Assembly: GCF_023243115.1 (NCBI RefSeq)
Contig: NZ_CP085081.1
Coordinates: 3,224,001-3,288,000 of the forward strand
Reading direction: 5' to 3'
Source: Sediminicoccus sp. KRV36
GTDB lineage: Bacteria; Pseudomonadota; Alphaproteobacteria; Acetobacterales; Acetobacteraceae
DNA: 64,000 nucleotides
The position numbers were made by a program, and so were the translations under genes. Shown here in pieces: positions 7,579 through 16,440 of the stretch. The notes beneath the pieces are model-generated. The model did not search any database. It saw only the letters and a list, made by a program, of their open reading frames with translations, and was not told the DNA's origin. Position 1 is the stretch's first letter. Each line of letters starts with the position of its first letter.

Positions 7579-9760
7579 GATAGCGCCCCTCCGATTTCAG
7601 GGATGCGAGGTCGCAGCCGAGGGGCTGCAGGATCGCGTCAAAGGCACAAGCGACGCCGCCCGCCATGTCCCGCCCGCCACAGACCAGCACCTGGGCGCCG
7701 TGCCGGATCAGGCTTCGCAGCATCGCGGCGTCCTTTGTCAGCCGGTCCTGCACATAGCCGCCGCCCGGCACGCGGGAAAAGGCGGTGTTCAGCTGCGTGA
7801 GGCGCCCATCACCGACATAGGCCGCCAACTCCGGTTCATAGAGGAAATCCGACCCGGGGTGCCGCCCGCCCCAGTAGAGGTGCATGGGACGGCGCGCGAT
7901 GTTGTGGCGAATGAAGCCCGCAAGCGGGCCGATCCCCGTGCCAGCGCCGATCAGGATCACCGGCGCCTTCCCGCGCAAGGGCCGAAAGCCAGGGTTGGGG
8001 CGGATGAAGGCCTGGACCCGCCCGCCCGGCGCCAGCTCATGCAGGAAGCCCGAGCAAAGGCCTCCCGGCTGCTTGCGGACGCATATCTCCAGCACGCCAT
8101 CTTTGGAGGCGGAGGCGAGCGAATAGAAGCGCGGCAGATTGCCCCCCGGCGCCAGGATCCCGACGAGATCGCCCGCCTCGAAGCGCGGCAGACGGCGCCG
8201 CTGCCAAAGCCTGCCGCCATCGGCCGGCACAAAGCTCAGAATGGCCGTTGGCGTCTGCGATTCCGCGCCGTATTCCACGCGTCCGGACAGGGCCAGCGCG
8301 ATGGTCTTGGGGCGCGCCGCGACATGCGACAGCTCCAGGCTGATGCCCATCGCCCGGCCGATTGCTTCGCCCCAGGCGGCAAATCTCTGTGCCGATTGCC
8401 GGTCAATCAGCCAGGTGTCCAGCAGCATGGGAAAGCCCTTGGCGCCAAGCGCCGCGGCGACCTTCTCCGCGAAGCCGCAGAAGCTCGGAAAGCTGCGGTC
8501 ACCGAAGCCCAGCACCGCGACGGGCAGCACCCCGGCGGAGGCTTCCAGGCGCTGCAGGAACAGCTTCGCGGATGCCGGGGCGTCACCATCTCCATAGGTC
8601 GAAGTCAGCACCAGCAGGCGCTCTGCCTGTGCGTAGCGCGGTGCCAGGCTGTTCATCGGCGCGGTATGAACGCGGTGCCCGGCCCTGCTCAGCCCAGCAT
8701 GCAGCGTGGCCGCGAAGCCCCAGCTGGCATGGCCCTCGCTGCCGACGAGAATGATCGTATCCGCGGCTTGCGCGCCAACATTCTGGCGGAGCTTCGGTAA
8801 GGCAGCGCGACGGCGCCACCAGATCACCCCACCAGCACCAGCCAGCACCGGCGCGGCCAGCGCGGCGAGCCCAAGCAGCAACGCCAGCGGCCAGACGCCG
8901 CGCCCGGTGTGCAGCATGACGATCGTCTCATGCACCTGCCGCGCACGGGAATTGGGCGTGAAGTCAAGGATTTGCCCAGTTGCCGCATCAACATGGGCAA
9001 GGCCCCGTGCCGTGGTCAGCGCGTAGGAGTCGGTCAGATCATCGCCGTAGGGAAAGGTGAGTTCGCGCAGGGCCGACAGATCCACGGCTTGCAGCGCCGC
9101 CAGGTGCCCGGGCGGAAGCCGCGCAGCACCGCTCGGCTGTACGAGGGGCGCGACCTCCACCGCCGCGCCATCGGGAAGCACGCCGAAGGTCGCGAGCGAC
9201 ATCCAGCAGCCCGTCAACGCCGAGAGCATGAGGCCGATCAGCGCGAACCGCCCCAACTCGCAATGCAGCCGCTGGGAGAGTGTGCCACGGCTGGCCCGCA
9301 GGATTGCCGCCCAGCCGCCCAGCCGCACCGCCAGCAGCATGGCGCCCGAAATGCACAGCACCACCATCGCCGCTGCCCCGAGGCCCGCCGCCACGCGTCC
9401 CGCATCGCCCAACAAAAAGGAGCGATGCAGGTTCGTGATGGTGCGGGTCAGGTCCGACGGCTCATGTGGCCCCATCGCCTGGCCGGTCATCGGGTCCACC
9501 ATTTCCGCGCCCGGCAAATCCGCCTCGAAATAGTAAGCGATGACAGAGCCGGAGGCCGTCCGGACAATCCGCTCCACCTCGGGATGCCGGGTGGCCACGG
9601 CCTCGGCGAGGGCGGCCACGGTCGCCTCACCCGCGGCCGGGATGGTGGCGCCCATCCGCTCGGTGATCGAGGCAAACGCCAGGAAGGCGCCTGTCAAAGC
9701 CAACGCCGCAATCAGCAGCGCGGCGAAGAGGCCCGGCAGGGAATGGGTGCGGCGAAGCAT
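7562..9760 (-). CDS. PepSY membrane domain fused to flavodoxin and FAD/NAD(P) reductase
   Basis: 732 residues in three modules. Residues 1 to about 320 are a PepSY-associated membrane region with four helices and paired histidines (RRTHSLPGL, NLHRSFLLG, RLHCELGRF, VMLHTGRG) that could ligate b-type haem. About 335-475 is a flavodoxin domain (VGSEGHAS, TSTYGDGDAP, LGFGDRSF). About 490-732 is a ferredoxin-NADP reductase-like unit (RFYSLAS, GGLCSGFL, LIGAGTGIGPLAGF, VCGGRDM). The order suggests electrons flow from NAD(P)H through FAD and FMN to membrane haem and then to a periplasmic acceptor. It lies 21 bp after the DUF2271 gene and overlaps apbE. Confidence 0.88.
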   Translation of the reverse strand: MLRRTHSLPGLFAALLIAALALTGAFLAFASITERMGATIPAAGEATVAALAEAVATRHPEVERIVRTASGSVIAYYFEADLPGAEMVDPMTGQAMGPHEPSDLTRTITNLHRSFLLGDAGRVAAGLGAAAMVVLCISGAMLLAVRLGGWAAILRASRGTLSQRLHCELGRFALIGLMLSALTGCWMSLATFGVLPDGAAVEVAPLVQPSGAARLPPGHLAALQAVDLSALRELTFPYGDDLTDSYALTTARGLAHVDAATGQILDFTPNSRARQVHETIVMLHTGRGVWPLALLLGLAALAAPVLAGAGGVIWWRRRAALPKLRQNVGAQAADTIILVGSEGHASWGFAATLHAGLSRAGHRVHTAPMNSLAPRYAQAERLLVLTSTYGDGDAPASAKLFLQRLEASAGVLPVAVLGFGDRSFPSFCGFAEKVAAALGAKGFPMLLDTWLIDRQSAQRFAAWGEAIGRAMGISLELSHVAARPKTIALALSGRVEYGAESQTPTAILSFVPADGGRLWQRRRLPRFEAGDLVGILAPGGNLPRFYSLASASKDGVLEICVRKQPGGLCSGFLHELAPGGRVQAFIRPNPGFRPLRGKAPVILIGAGTGIGPLAGFIRHNIARRPMHLYWGGRHPGSDFLYEPELAAYVGDGRLTQLNTAFSRVPGGGYVQDRLTKDAAMLRSLIRHGAQVLVCGGRDMAGGVACAFDAILQPLGCDLASLKSEGRYLEDVY

Positions 9761-9781
9761 GTCAGCGATCCCGCGTCGTCG

Positions 9782-10267
9782 TCACATATCGAACTTGAAG
9801 GAGGCGACATAACCGCGTCCGGCGACTGGCCGGCCACTGGCGGCGCCTGTCAGTGGCGCGGTGACTTCCCCTGGATTGTCCCGCCCATTCTCAACCGCGG
9901 TATCCACCCGGATCTGATACCCTGCATCAATGAGTGCGTCGGCGATCTCAACACTTACCCGAAGCGCCTGGCCGCTGCCGACGCTGGCACCGGTGATGCC
10001 ATCAATGCGCGCGGCCTCGCTCGTTCGGCCGCGGGCCCAGGCGCTGAGATGCGTATGATATTTGGCCTTACCCCCGGCGACATGCAGCGTGGAGTGGAAA
10101 CGACCCTGCGCATCCACAAGATAGAAGGCGAGATAGGCGCCGTTGCCGCCATAGGGGCGCAGCTGCGTGGTCAGCGTGACGCTGCGCGCCTCGGCAGGCG
10201 GCGCGAAGGCCATGGCCGGCACAGCGAGGGTCGCCGCAAGGCCGAGTGTGGCGAGCATCTTGTTCAT
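9782..10267 (-). CDS. DUF2271 exported protein, probably flavinylated
   Basis: 161 residues with a cleavable signal (LGLAATLAVPAMAFA). The family is DUF2271, found beside PepSY and ApbE genes. Residues 89-95 read DGITGAS, which fits the D-x-x-[ST]-G-A-[ST] motif where ApbE attaches FMN, so S95 is the predicted acceptor (threonine is more common). It would then be a periplasmic FMN carrier receiving electrons from the PepSY-flavodoxin-reductase protein encoded next. An operator-like box begins 49 bp upstream of the start codon. The ultimate electron acceptor is unknown. Confidence 0.85.
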   Translation of the reverse strand: MNKMLATLGLAATLAVPAMAFAPPAEARSVTLTTQLRPYGGNGAYLAFYLVDAQGRFHSTLHVAGGKAKYHTHLSAWARGRTSEAARIDGITGASVGSGQALRVSVEIADALIDAGYQIRVDTAVENGRDNPGEVTAPLTGAASGRPVAGRGYVASFKFDM

Positions 10268-10315
10268 CGGAATTCTCCAGCAGGCGTTTCGATCCTGGAG
10301 AGATGGACGCCCAGG

Positions 10316-10364
10316 CTGACACTCGCCTGAACCGAGAATGCTGATCCGTTCAGAGCCGGTTCAG
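10316..10364. promoter_or_regulatory. Operator-like box 1 upstream of the DUF2271 gene
   Basis: Four CTGA-type half-sites are arranged as two converging tandem pairs. On the plus strand CTGACA (10316) and CTGAAC (10327) lie 11 bp apart; on the minus strand CTGAAC starts at 10364 and again at 10353, also 11 bp apart. The 11-bp step is typical of OmpR/PhoB-family response regulators. The same layout recurs at 12445-12492. It overlaps the last codon of the kinase gene. Confidence 0.7.
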
Positions 10365-11722
10365 CGCAGCGCCACACTTCCGGGCAGCCGCACGCGCGCT
10401 TCGAAGCCCGATTCACGGCCAGGCACGGGCGAGGAGAGTTCCAGGCTGGTGCCCGCGCCAATCGAAATAGCCTCGGCAATCGCCAGCCCCAGGCCGGAGC
10501 CGCTGGCTCGGGTGGAACCGCGTTCGAAAGGGCGCTTGAGGCGGGCCATCGCTTCCGCGTCGATCACAGGGCCATCATTGCAAATTCGCAGAAAGCCGTC
10601 CTCGGTCAGCGCGATGGATACCGGCTGATCGGCCGCACCATGCTTCAGCGCATTCTCGATGAGGTTGCGGGCCAGGATGGCGAAGGCATCCGCATCCATG
10701 CGCGAGAGCAAGACACCGCTTGCCGGCAAGGCGATGGTGACGCGGGCGGCAAAGCCTGGGTCATCCATGAACTCGTCCAGGACAAACCCCAGCACCTGCG
10801 CCAGGTCCTGCGGCGCATCGGCCAGCAACCCCGCTCCTTCGGCCTTGGCAAGTTGCAGCAGCTTTTCCGACAGGCGCGCCAATTGCCGCAACGCGGCCTC
10901 CACGCTGCGCGCACGCTCATGTGGGGTACCCTCCGGCAGCTCGGCCAGCAACCGCTGAACCTGGGCCAGCGCCGCCGCGACAGGTGTCCGCAATTCATGC
11001 GCGCTGCTGGCGGTGAAGCCGCGTTCTGCCTCCAACGCCCGTTGCAGCCGCGCGATCAGCCGATTGACGGAGGCCGCGACAGGCGCCAGCTCCAGCGGCA
11101 GCGCAGGTGCATTGACGGGCGAGAGATCACCCCGGCCGCGCGCCTCGATCTCCTCCTGGAATGCGAGCACCGGACGCAGCGTGAAGCGCACCAGCCCCCA
11201 GACACCGAGCTGGCTGAGCGGCAACAAAAGCGCCAGGGGCCAAAGCAGCATGCCCACCGCTTCGATGACGGCCTGGCGCCGATGGCTGATCGCTTCGGCG
11301 GCAGTGACGAACAGCGTGCCCTGAACCGCAGCCTCGGTGTAAAGGCGCAGGCCGCGCAGATCCTGGAAGCCTGGCGTCAGCAGCGTTGGAAAGAGCCCAG
11401 GGTCGGCATTGTGGGATTGCAGCAGGACGCGGCCCTCGCCGTCCCGAACAATATAGGTGATCTGCTCCTCATGCTGCACCACCGCCGGCAACCGCTGGAC
11501 GGGGCTCTCGCCCTCAGCCGGCGGATCGCTGTTCAGGATCTCGCTATAGGCGAGCGGCAGGATGCGCTGCGTGACTTCCTGCAGGGCGCTGTCGAAGACC
11601 TCGTCAATCTCGTGACGCAGGATCAGCCCCGCCGCGATACTGCCCGCAAGCCAAAGCAGGATCATTGCAAGCGCAAGGCCGCCGCCAAGGCGGCGTTGCA
11701 GACTCTGCTGCCGCGCGGGCAT
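10361..11722 (-). CDS. Sensor histidine kinase (QseC/TctE-like)
   Basis: 453 residues. One N-terminal helix (about 14-34), a periplasmic loop of about 120 residues, a second helix (about 152-180), a HAMP-like linker, then HisKA with H242 in SSAHELRTPVAA and an HATPase domain (NLIENALKHG, GSGLGLAIAEA). It overlaps the stop of the upstream response regulator by one base, so the two are translationally coupled. The neighbouring DUF2271-PepSY-ApbE genes and matching operator boxes indicate this pair controls the flavin electron-transfer module. The signal sensed is unknown. Confidence 0.92.
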   Translation of the reverse strand: MPARQQSLQRRLGGGLALAMILLWLAGSIAAGLILRHEIDEVFDSALQEVTQRILPLAYSEILNSDPPAEGESPVQRLPAVVQHEEQITYIVRDGEGRVLLQSHNADPGLFPTLLTPGFQDLRGLRLYTEAAVQGTLFVTAAEAISHRRQAVIEAVGMLLWPLALLLPLSQLGVWGLVRFTLRPVLAFQEEIEARGRGDLSPVNAPALPLELAPVAASVNRLIARLQRALEAERGFTASSAHELRTPVAAALAQVQRLLAELPEGTPHERARSVEAALRQLARLSEKLLQLAKAEGAGLLADAPQDLAQVLGFVLDEFMDDPGFAARVTIALPASGVLLSRMDADAFAILARNLIENALKHGAADQPVSIALTEDGFLRICNDGPVIDAEAMARLKRPFERGSTRASGSGLGLAIAEAISIGAGTSLELSSPVPGRESGFEARVRLPGSVALR

Positions 11723-12396
11723 CAGGATGACGCTCGCCTTGGTTGCCCAAGCCGGTAGCCCATGCCGCGGATCGTCTCGATGATGTCATGGCCGAGCTTC
11801 TTGCGGATTCGCCCGATATAGACCTCGATGGTGTTGCTCTCCACCTCGGCATCGAAGGAATAGAGCCTTTCCTCCATCTGCGCCTTGGTGACCAATGCGC
11901 GGGGGCGCTGGACGAAGGCCTCGAACAGGACCCATTCGCGCGCCGTCAACGCGATGGGCTGGCCCGCCCGCTGGATCAATCGTTCCGCCAGGTCAATCGT
12001 TAGGTCGCCGATCTCCACCTGCGGATTGGGGTTGCCGGCATAGCGCCGCGCCACGGCGCCAATGCGGGCCGATAGCTCAGCCAGGTCGAAGGGCTTGACC
12101 AGATAGTCATCCGCGCCCGTGTTCAGCCCGGCGATGCGGTCGGAAATCTGGTCGCGTGCCGTCATGATGATCACGGGGGTTGCGTCACGCGCGGCCCGGC
12201 GGGCCTTGAGAAACTCCAGCCCCCGGCCATCCGGCAGCATGAGGTCGAGCAGGATGAGTTCATAGGTCACGGTCGCGACGCAATCGCGGGCTGTCGCGAG
12301 CCTCGTCGCCCAGTCCACCGTATGGCCATCGGCCGCAACCTGGTCGCGCACGGCGGCACCCAGGATGGCGTCGTCCTCGATCAACAGCACACGCAT
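11722..12396 (-). CDS. OmpR-family response regulator
   Basis: 224 residues. The receiver has the acidic pair EDD near residue 7, phosphoacceptor D51 (LILLDLMLPDG), a TA switch region (MTARD) and K in LVKPFD. The C-terminus is an OmpR/PhoB winged helix (LTAREWVLFEAFV, VEVYIGRIRKKL). It is the first gene of the minus-strand regulator-kinase pair. Box 2 lies 49 bp upstream of its start and is shared with the divergent small PepSY gene, which suggests autoregulation. Confidence 0.93.
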   Translation of the reverse strand: MRVLLIEDDAILGAAVRDQVAADGHTVDWATRLATARDCVATVTYELILLDLMLPDGRGLEFLKARRAARDATPVIIMTARDQISDRIAGLNTGADDYLVKPFDLAELSARIGAVARRYAGNPNPQVEIGDLTIDLAERLIQRAGQPIALTAREWVLFEAFVQRPRALVTKAQMEERLYSFDAEVESNTIEVYIGRIRKKLGHDIIETIRGMGYRLGQPRRASS

Positions 12397-12444
12397 TGCC
12401 CGGTCCTTCGCATCAATGGCCGCATGCGGTCATGCCGCGGGCAC

Positions 12445-12492
12445 CTGACAGCCAGCTGAAGCGCCAGCCCGCCGCGTTCAGGCTCCCGTCAG
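12445..12492. promoter_or_regulatory. Operator-like box 2 between the response regulator and the small PepSY gene
   Basis: It has the same architecture as the box at 10316-10364. The plus strand has CTGACA at 12445 and CTGAAG at 12456 (11 bp step); the minus strand has CTGACG starting at 12492 and CTGAAC at 12481 (11 bp step). It is centred in the divergent intergenic region, 49 bp from the regulator start and 50 bp from the PepSY start. Confidence 0.7.
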
Positions 12493-12541
12493 GTGGGCGT
12501 GGCCTTATCATCGCCAGCTGCAACTGACAGGATGCGATGCC

Positions 12542-12817
12542 ATGACCCGATCTTTCCCCATGATTGCGCTGGCATTCTGCGCCCTTGGCACCGGCACGGC
12601 CATGGCCGACCAGCGCTGCAACGTGCCCTTGGCGGAGTGGCAGCCGCGCAGCGCATTGCAACAGCAGGTCGAAGCGCAGGGCTGGCGCGTCACCCGCATC
12701 AGGAGCAAGGATGGCTGCTACCGTGTGCATGGAACCAATGACCGAGGCGAACGCTATGAGGGGACGTTCCACCCCGGGACACTGCGGGTTCTGAAAGTCG
12801 AGATCGAGTACGACTGA
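12542..12817 (+). CDS. Small exported PepSY-domain protein
   Basis: 91 residues from the ATG at 12542, with a signal peptide (FPMIALAFCALGTGTAMA) and one PepSY-like domain (LQQQVEAQGWRVTRIRS, GCYRVHGTN, TLRVLKVEI). It keeps two cysteines in the mature part (CNVPL, GCYRV) that could form a disulfide. Small PepSY proteins are often encoded next to kinase-regulator pairs and are thought to modulate the sensor or inhibit periplasmic enzymes. It is divergent from the response regulator and shares operator box 2. Confidence 0.88.
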   Translation: MTRSFPMIALAFCALGTGTAMADQRCNVPLAEWQPRSALQQQVEAQGWRVTRIRSKDGCYRVHGTNDRGERYEGTFHPGTLRVLKVEIEYD

Positions 12818-12917
12818 GGCTCCCTGTTCAACGGCAACCTGCCGCTGAACATGCGGCTCTCCCCCCAGCCCTCCTCATGGCCAGAGGTCTGACCACCCGA
12901 CCATGCCGGGCGGAGCA

Positions 12918-13877
12918 TCACTCCATGCGCGCGCCGACAGAGCGCGCAATGCCGCCCCATCGCTCGGTATCAGCTTGCAGCAAACGGCCAAGCACATCAG
13001 GACCCGTCGCCTGCACCTCCACGCCTTGCGCAGCCAGGGCCTCTCGCAGGGCCGGCCGTGCTGTGACGCTGATAAGCGCAGCGCTCAATGCCGCCAGGAT
13101 CGGCGCCGGCACCCGCGCCGGGGCGAAGAACGCGAACCAGGTTGTCGCATCATAACCCGGCACGGTCTCCGCGATGGCAGGCAGATCCGGCAGCGAGGCG
13201 AGGCGCCGCGGCGTGGAAATGGCCAGCAGCTTCACCTGCCCCTGGCGCCCCCGCGCAACCGCCGCATTCGCGCTGTCCAGATGGAAATCCACCCGGCCAG
13301 CCATCAGATCTGGAACCGGCGAGCCACGATAGGGCACATGCACCAGGCTGATCCGGGCCTCACGCTGCAGCAACTCCATCGCCAGGTGGATGGGCGTGCC
13401 ATTGCCTGGCGTGGCGTAGGTCAAAGCACCGGGCCGCGCCCGCGCCGCGGCGAGCAGCCCCGCCATATCGGTGATGCCATTCTGCGGCGAGGCCGTCAGC
13501 ACCAGCGGCACATCGCCAAGCAGGCTGAGCGGTGCGAGGTCGCGCATCGCGTCATAACTCAGCTGCGGCATGACCGCCGGTGCCGAGGCGATCGCCGCCG
13601 ATGTGAACAGGATGGTGTGGCCATCCGGCGCGGCACTCGCGACGGCAGCCGCACCGATGGTGGCCCCGGCGCCGGGCCGCGTCTCCACGACGACGGTCTG
13701 GCCGAGCGCCTCGGAAAGGGGGGTGGTGATCATGCGCGCGATCACATCAACCGCCCCGCCCGGTGGGAATGGCACGATCAGCCGCACAGGCCGGTTCTGC
13801 AGCGTCTGCGCCTGCCCGGCCCCGGACATTGCAATCGCAGCGGTGGCGAGCATCCATTCACGGCGTCCCATGGTCAT
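12918..13877 (-). CDS. Bug-family tricarboxylate-type substrate-binding protein
   Basis: 319 residues from the ATG at 13877, which overlaps the sulfatase stop by 4 bp. It has a signal peptide (REWMLATAAIAMSGAGQAQ) and the Bug/TctC fold with IVPFPPGGAVDVIAR, RPGAGATIGA, VPYRGSPVPDL and a final helix. Bug proteins capture organic acids for tripartite tricarboxylate transporters. No TctA/TctB membrane subunits are in this window, so it is an orphan receptor. Its place at the end of the 12-gene operon suggests a role in uptake or sensing of the operon's substrate. Confidence 0.9.
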   Translation of the reverse strand: MTMGRREWMLATAAIAMSGAGQAQTLQNRPVRLIVPFPPGGAVDVIARMITTPLSEALGQTVVVETRPGAGATIGAAAVASAAPDGHTILFTSAAIASAPAVMPQLSYDAMRDLAPLSLLGDVPLVLTASPQNGITDMAGLLAAARARPGALTYATPGNGTPIHLAMELLQREARISLVHVPYRGSPVPDLMAGRVDFHLDSANAAVARGRQGQVKLLAISTPRRLASLPDLPAIAETVPGYDATTWFAFFAPARVPAPILAALSAALISVTARPALREALAAQGVEVQATGPDVLGRLLQADTERWGGIARSVGARME

Positions 13878-15433
13878 GGCTTGTCCTCCGGCTTGCGGGG
13901 ATGGTCGGGCGCCACGGGTGCCCGGTAAGGCAGGCGCGATCTGATCTTGGTCAGTGTCGGGCTGTCGCCGCTGCGAACATATTGTCGGGCGGCGTCGCTC
14001 GGCGGCTGCCAATCCCAGGGCGGACGCTGGCCCTGCGCCAATGCCGTGCGCAGCATATGGCGGCGCTTCTGGCTTTCCAGTGCGGCCCGGTTGACGCGCG
14101 GCACATCCCAATGCGCGCGGATGGCGGCAATCATCGTCGCGACCTCGGCCGCGTGTTCCGGCAGCGCGGCCAGGTCACGCGCCTCATGTGGATCAACGGC
14201 AAGGTCAAAGAGCTGCGGGCCATGCGTTTCGCTCCAGATCATCTTGCGGGCACCGCGCCGCAGCATGAGCCATGGTTCGTTGCAACCCTCTGCCGTGTAT
14301 TCGCACAGCACATCCTCGGGCCAATCCTTCGCTTCGCCCTTGGCCAGTGGCAGAAGGTCCCGCCCTTCAAAAGCCGTCACGCGTGGCGCGCCTGCGGCCT
14401 GCGCCAGGATCGTGGGCGCCAGATCAAGCAGTGAGGTGTTTTCCGCCCGCGCTCCGCCCTGCGGCCAGCCCGGCCCCGCGACGACCAGGGGAACGCGCAC
14501 CGAACCCTCAAAGAGGCACATCTTGAACCACATGCCGCGCTCACCCAGCATTTCGCCATGATCGGAGGTGAAGATCACGACCGTGTTCTCATCGAGGCCC
14601 GCGGCCTTCAGCGTGGCCATCAGCTGGCCGAGCTTATCGTCAATATAGCTGGTCATGGCGTAGTAGGCGTGGCGGGCATCGCGCAGGCGGTCCGGCGTCA
14701 CATCATGCTCGTCACAGCGGGTCAGCAGATAGTGGCGCTTGCTCCGGCCATCCTGCTCCTCATAGGGGATCGGTCCCACCGCCGGCATATCGATTTCCGC
14801 CGGGTCGTAGCGATCCCAGTATTCCTGCGTGGTGACGAAGGGATTGTGCGGATGGGTGAAGGAAACAGTCATGAAGAACGGCCGCTTATCCTCATCGCGC
14901 GCCAGGTCAAAAAGCTTGCGCTGCGCCGCGTAGGCCACCTCCTCGTCGTAATCGAGCTGCAGGCTGCGCGTGCAAAGCCCCGCTTCGACCACGCCCAGCA
15001 GGCTCATCCGCGCGCCGGAAGCGGGTGGGCCGGGCGCCTGCCAATCCGGCGTCCATGTGAAATCCGACGGGTAGATATCCGTCGTGATCCGCTCCTCATA
15101 TCCATGCAGCTGATCGGGGCCGACGAAGTGCATCTTGCCCGCCAGAATGGTGCGATAGCCCTCCAGCCGCAGGTGATGCATCAGCGTGGGCGTGGAGGAG
15201 GGGAAATCCGCCCCATTGTCGAAAGCGCCAATGCTCGTCGCGCGCTGGCCGGTCAACATGGAAGCACGTGAGGGCGCACAGATCGGGAAGTTGCAATACG
15301 TGTTGCCAAAGACCGTACCCCGGGCACAAAGCGCGTCGATATGCGGCGTCTTCGCTACTCTGTTGCCATAGGCCGGCAAGGCACCTGCCGTCAGCTGATC
15401 GGCCATCACCAGGATGATGTTGGGCTTCGGCAT
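13874..15433 (-). CDS. Type I sulfatase (formylglycine-dependent)
   Basis: 519 residues from the ATG at 15433, which has AGGA 7 nt upstream; an in-frame ATG at 15454 would overlap the upstream gene by 4 bp. The N-terminus PNIILVMADQL is typical. The catalytic motif CAPSR (C52) is followed by ASMLTGQ, so the cysteine should be converted to formylglycine. Other metal and substrate motifs include FTSDHGEMLGERGMWFK and TVSFTHPHNPF. It resembles choline-sulfatase and phosphonate-monoester-hydrolase-like enzymes. There is no signal peptide, so it acts in the cytoplasm on an imported sulfate or phosphonate ester. Confidence 0.88.
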   Translation of the reverse strand: MPKPNIILVMADQLTAGALPAYGNRVAKTPHIDALCARGTVFGNTYCNFPICAPSRASMLTGQRATSIGAFDNGADFPSSTPTLMHHLRLEGYRTILAGKMHFVGPDQLHGYEERITTDIYPSDFTWTPDWQAPGPPASGARMSLLGVVEAGLCTRSLQLDYDEEVAYAAQRKLFDLARDEDKRPFFMTVSFTHPHNPFVTTQEYWDRYDPAEIDMPAVGPIPYEEQDGRSKRHYLLTRCDEHDVTPDRLRDARHAYYAMTSYIDDKLGQLMATLKAAGLDENTVVIFTSDHGEMLGERGMWFKMCLFEGSVRVPLVVAGPGWPQGGARAENTSLLDLAPTILAQAAGAPRVTAFEGRDLLPLAKGEAKDWPEDVLCEYTAEGCNEPWLMLRRGARKMIWSETHGPQLFDLAVDPHEARDLAALPEHAAEVATMIAAIRAHWDVPRVNRAALESQKRRHMLRTALAQGQRPPWDWQPPSDAARQYVRSGDSPTLTKIRSRLPYRAPVAPDHPRKPEDKP

Positions 15434-15450
15434 GGGGCTGTCCTGTTGCA

Positions 15451-16440
15451 TCATGGGATGAGGATGATCTTGGCGGCGGCGACGCGCCCGGCATCAATAT
15501 CGGCAATCGCGGCGGCGCCCTCCGCCAGTGGCCGTGTTTCCAGCCAATCCAGCGCGCCGAAGCGCCCGCCGACCAGTAGCCCGACCACGGTGCGGAATTC
15601 CTCCGGCGTGTAGCAATAGGTGCCGGTAAAGGTGATCTCCTGCAGCGTCAGCCGCCGCACATCCAGGCCCTCGGCGCCCGGCAGCAGTCCCGCATGCACA
15701 ATCACGCCACCAGCCCGCGTGAGGCGGCAGGAGGCCGCGCGCGTGGCGGCACTGCCCACAGCATCCAGCACGAAATCGGCGGAGCCGTCGGGCAGCCCCT
15801 CCTCCGGCGCACGGCTCAGCGCGATGCCGGCCCGCAGCGCCGTCTCCCGACGCGCAGCATTTGGCTCGATCAGCCAGACTTCGCCAGCGCCCGCCTGGCG
15901 CAAGACCAATGCCGAGGCCAGCCCGATCGCGCCGCCGCCCAGCACCACGCAGCACAGCCCCGGCAGCGGCCGCGCCAGCAGGCGCGCCCCGTGATGCACG
16001 GCGTGGTAGGCAACAGCGATGGGCTCAGCGAGGGCGGCCTCCTGTGCCGGCATGGCCTCTGGGATGACGACCAGATTCTCGAGCGGCGCGCGCACCCATT
16101 CGGCGAAAGCCCCCGGCCGCGGCGGCATCGAGAGAATTTCCCGACGCGGCGAGAGATGTGGCCGGCCCTGTTGCGCAAAGGGGCAATCCATCGGCACCCA
16201 AAGCGGATTCACCGCGACACGCTGCCCGGCCAGCGGGCCATCCAGCACGTGCCCCGCAGCCTCATGGCCCAGGATGATCGGCGTGGGCCGGCGCGCGTCG
16301 TGGCCATGGATGGCGTGCATGTCGGAACCGCAGATGCCTACCGCCTCGACGCGGATCAGCGCCTCGCCCGCGCACGGTCCCGGCTCAGGCTCATCCCGAT
16401 AGACCAGGATATTGGGCGCGGTTTGCACGAGCGCTTTCAT
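15451..16440 (-). CDS. Medium-chain (zinc-type) alcohol dehydrogenase
   Basis: 329 residues from the ATG at 16440, a 4-bp overlap with the SDR gene. The catalytic-zinc residues are present ([14 protein letters not shown]) and the nucleotide fold shows [13 protein letters not shown]. The structural-zinc lobe is degenerate: where four cysteines usually occur, the segment reads [16 protein letters not shown] with only one. The family oxidises polyols or hydroxy compounds with NAD(P). Together with the SDR and the HisD-family enzyme of the operon it could interconvert a diol; HpsOP-type dihydroxypropanesulfonate dehydrogenases are a candidate parallel. Confidence 0.87.
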   Translation of the reverse strand: MKALVQTAPNILVYRDEPEPGPCAGEALIRVEAVGICGSDMHAIHGHDARRPTPIILGHEAAGHVLDGPLAGQRVAVNPLWVPMDCPFAQQGRPHLSPRREILSMPPRPGAFAEWVRAPLENLVVIPEAMPAQEAALAEPIAVAYHAVHHGARLLARPLPGLCCVVLGGGAIGLASALVLRQAGAGEVWLIEPNAARRETALRAGIALSRAPEEGLPDGSADFVLDAVGSAATRAASCRLTRAGGVIVHAGLLPGAEGLDVRRLTLQEITFTGTYCYTPEEFRTVVGLLVGGRFGALDWLETRPLAEGAAAIADIDAGRVAAAKIILIP

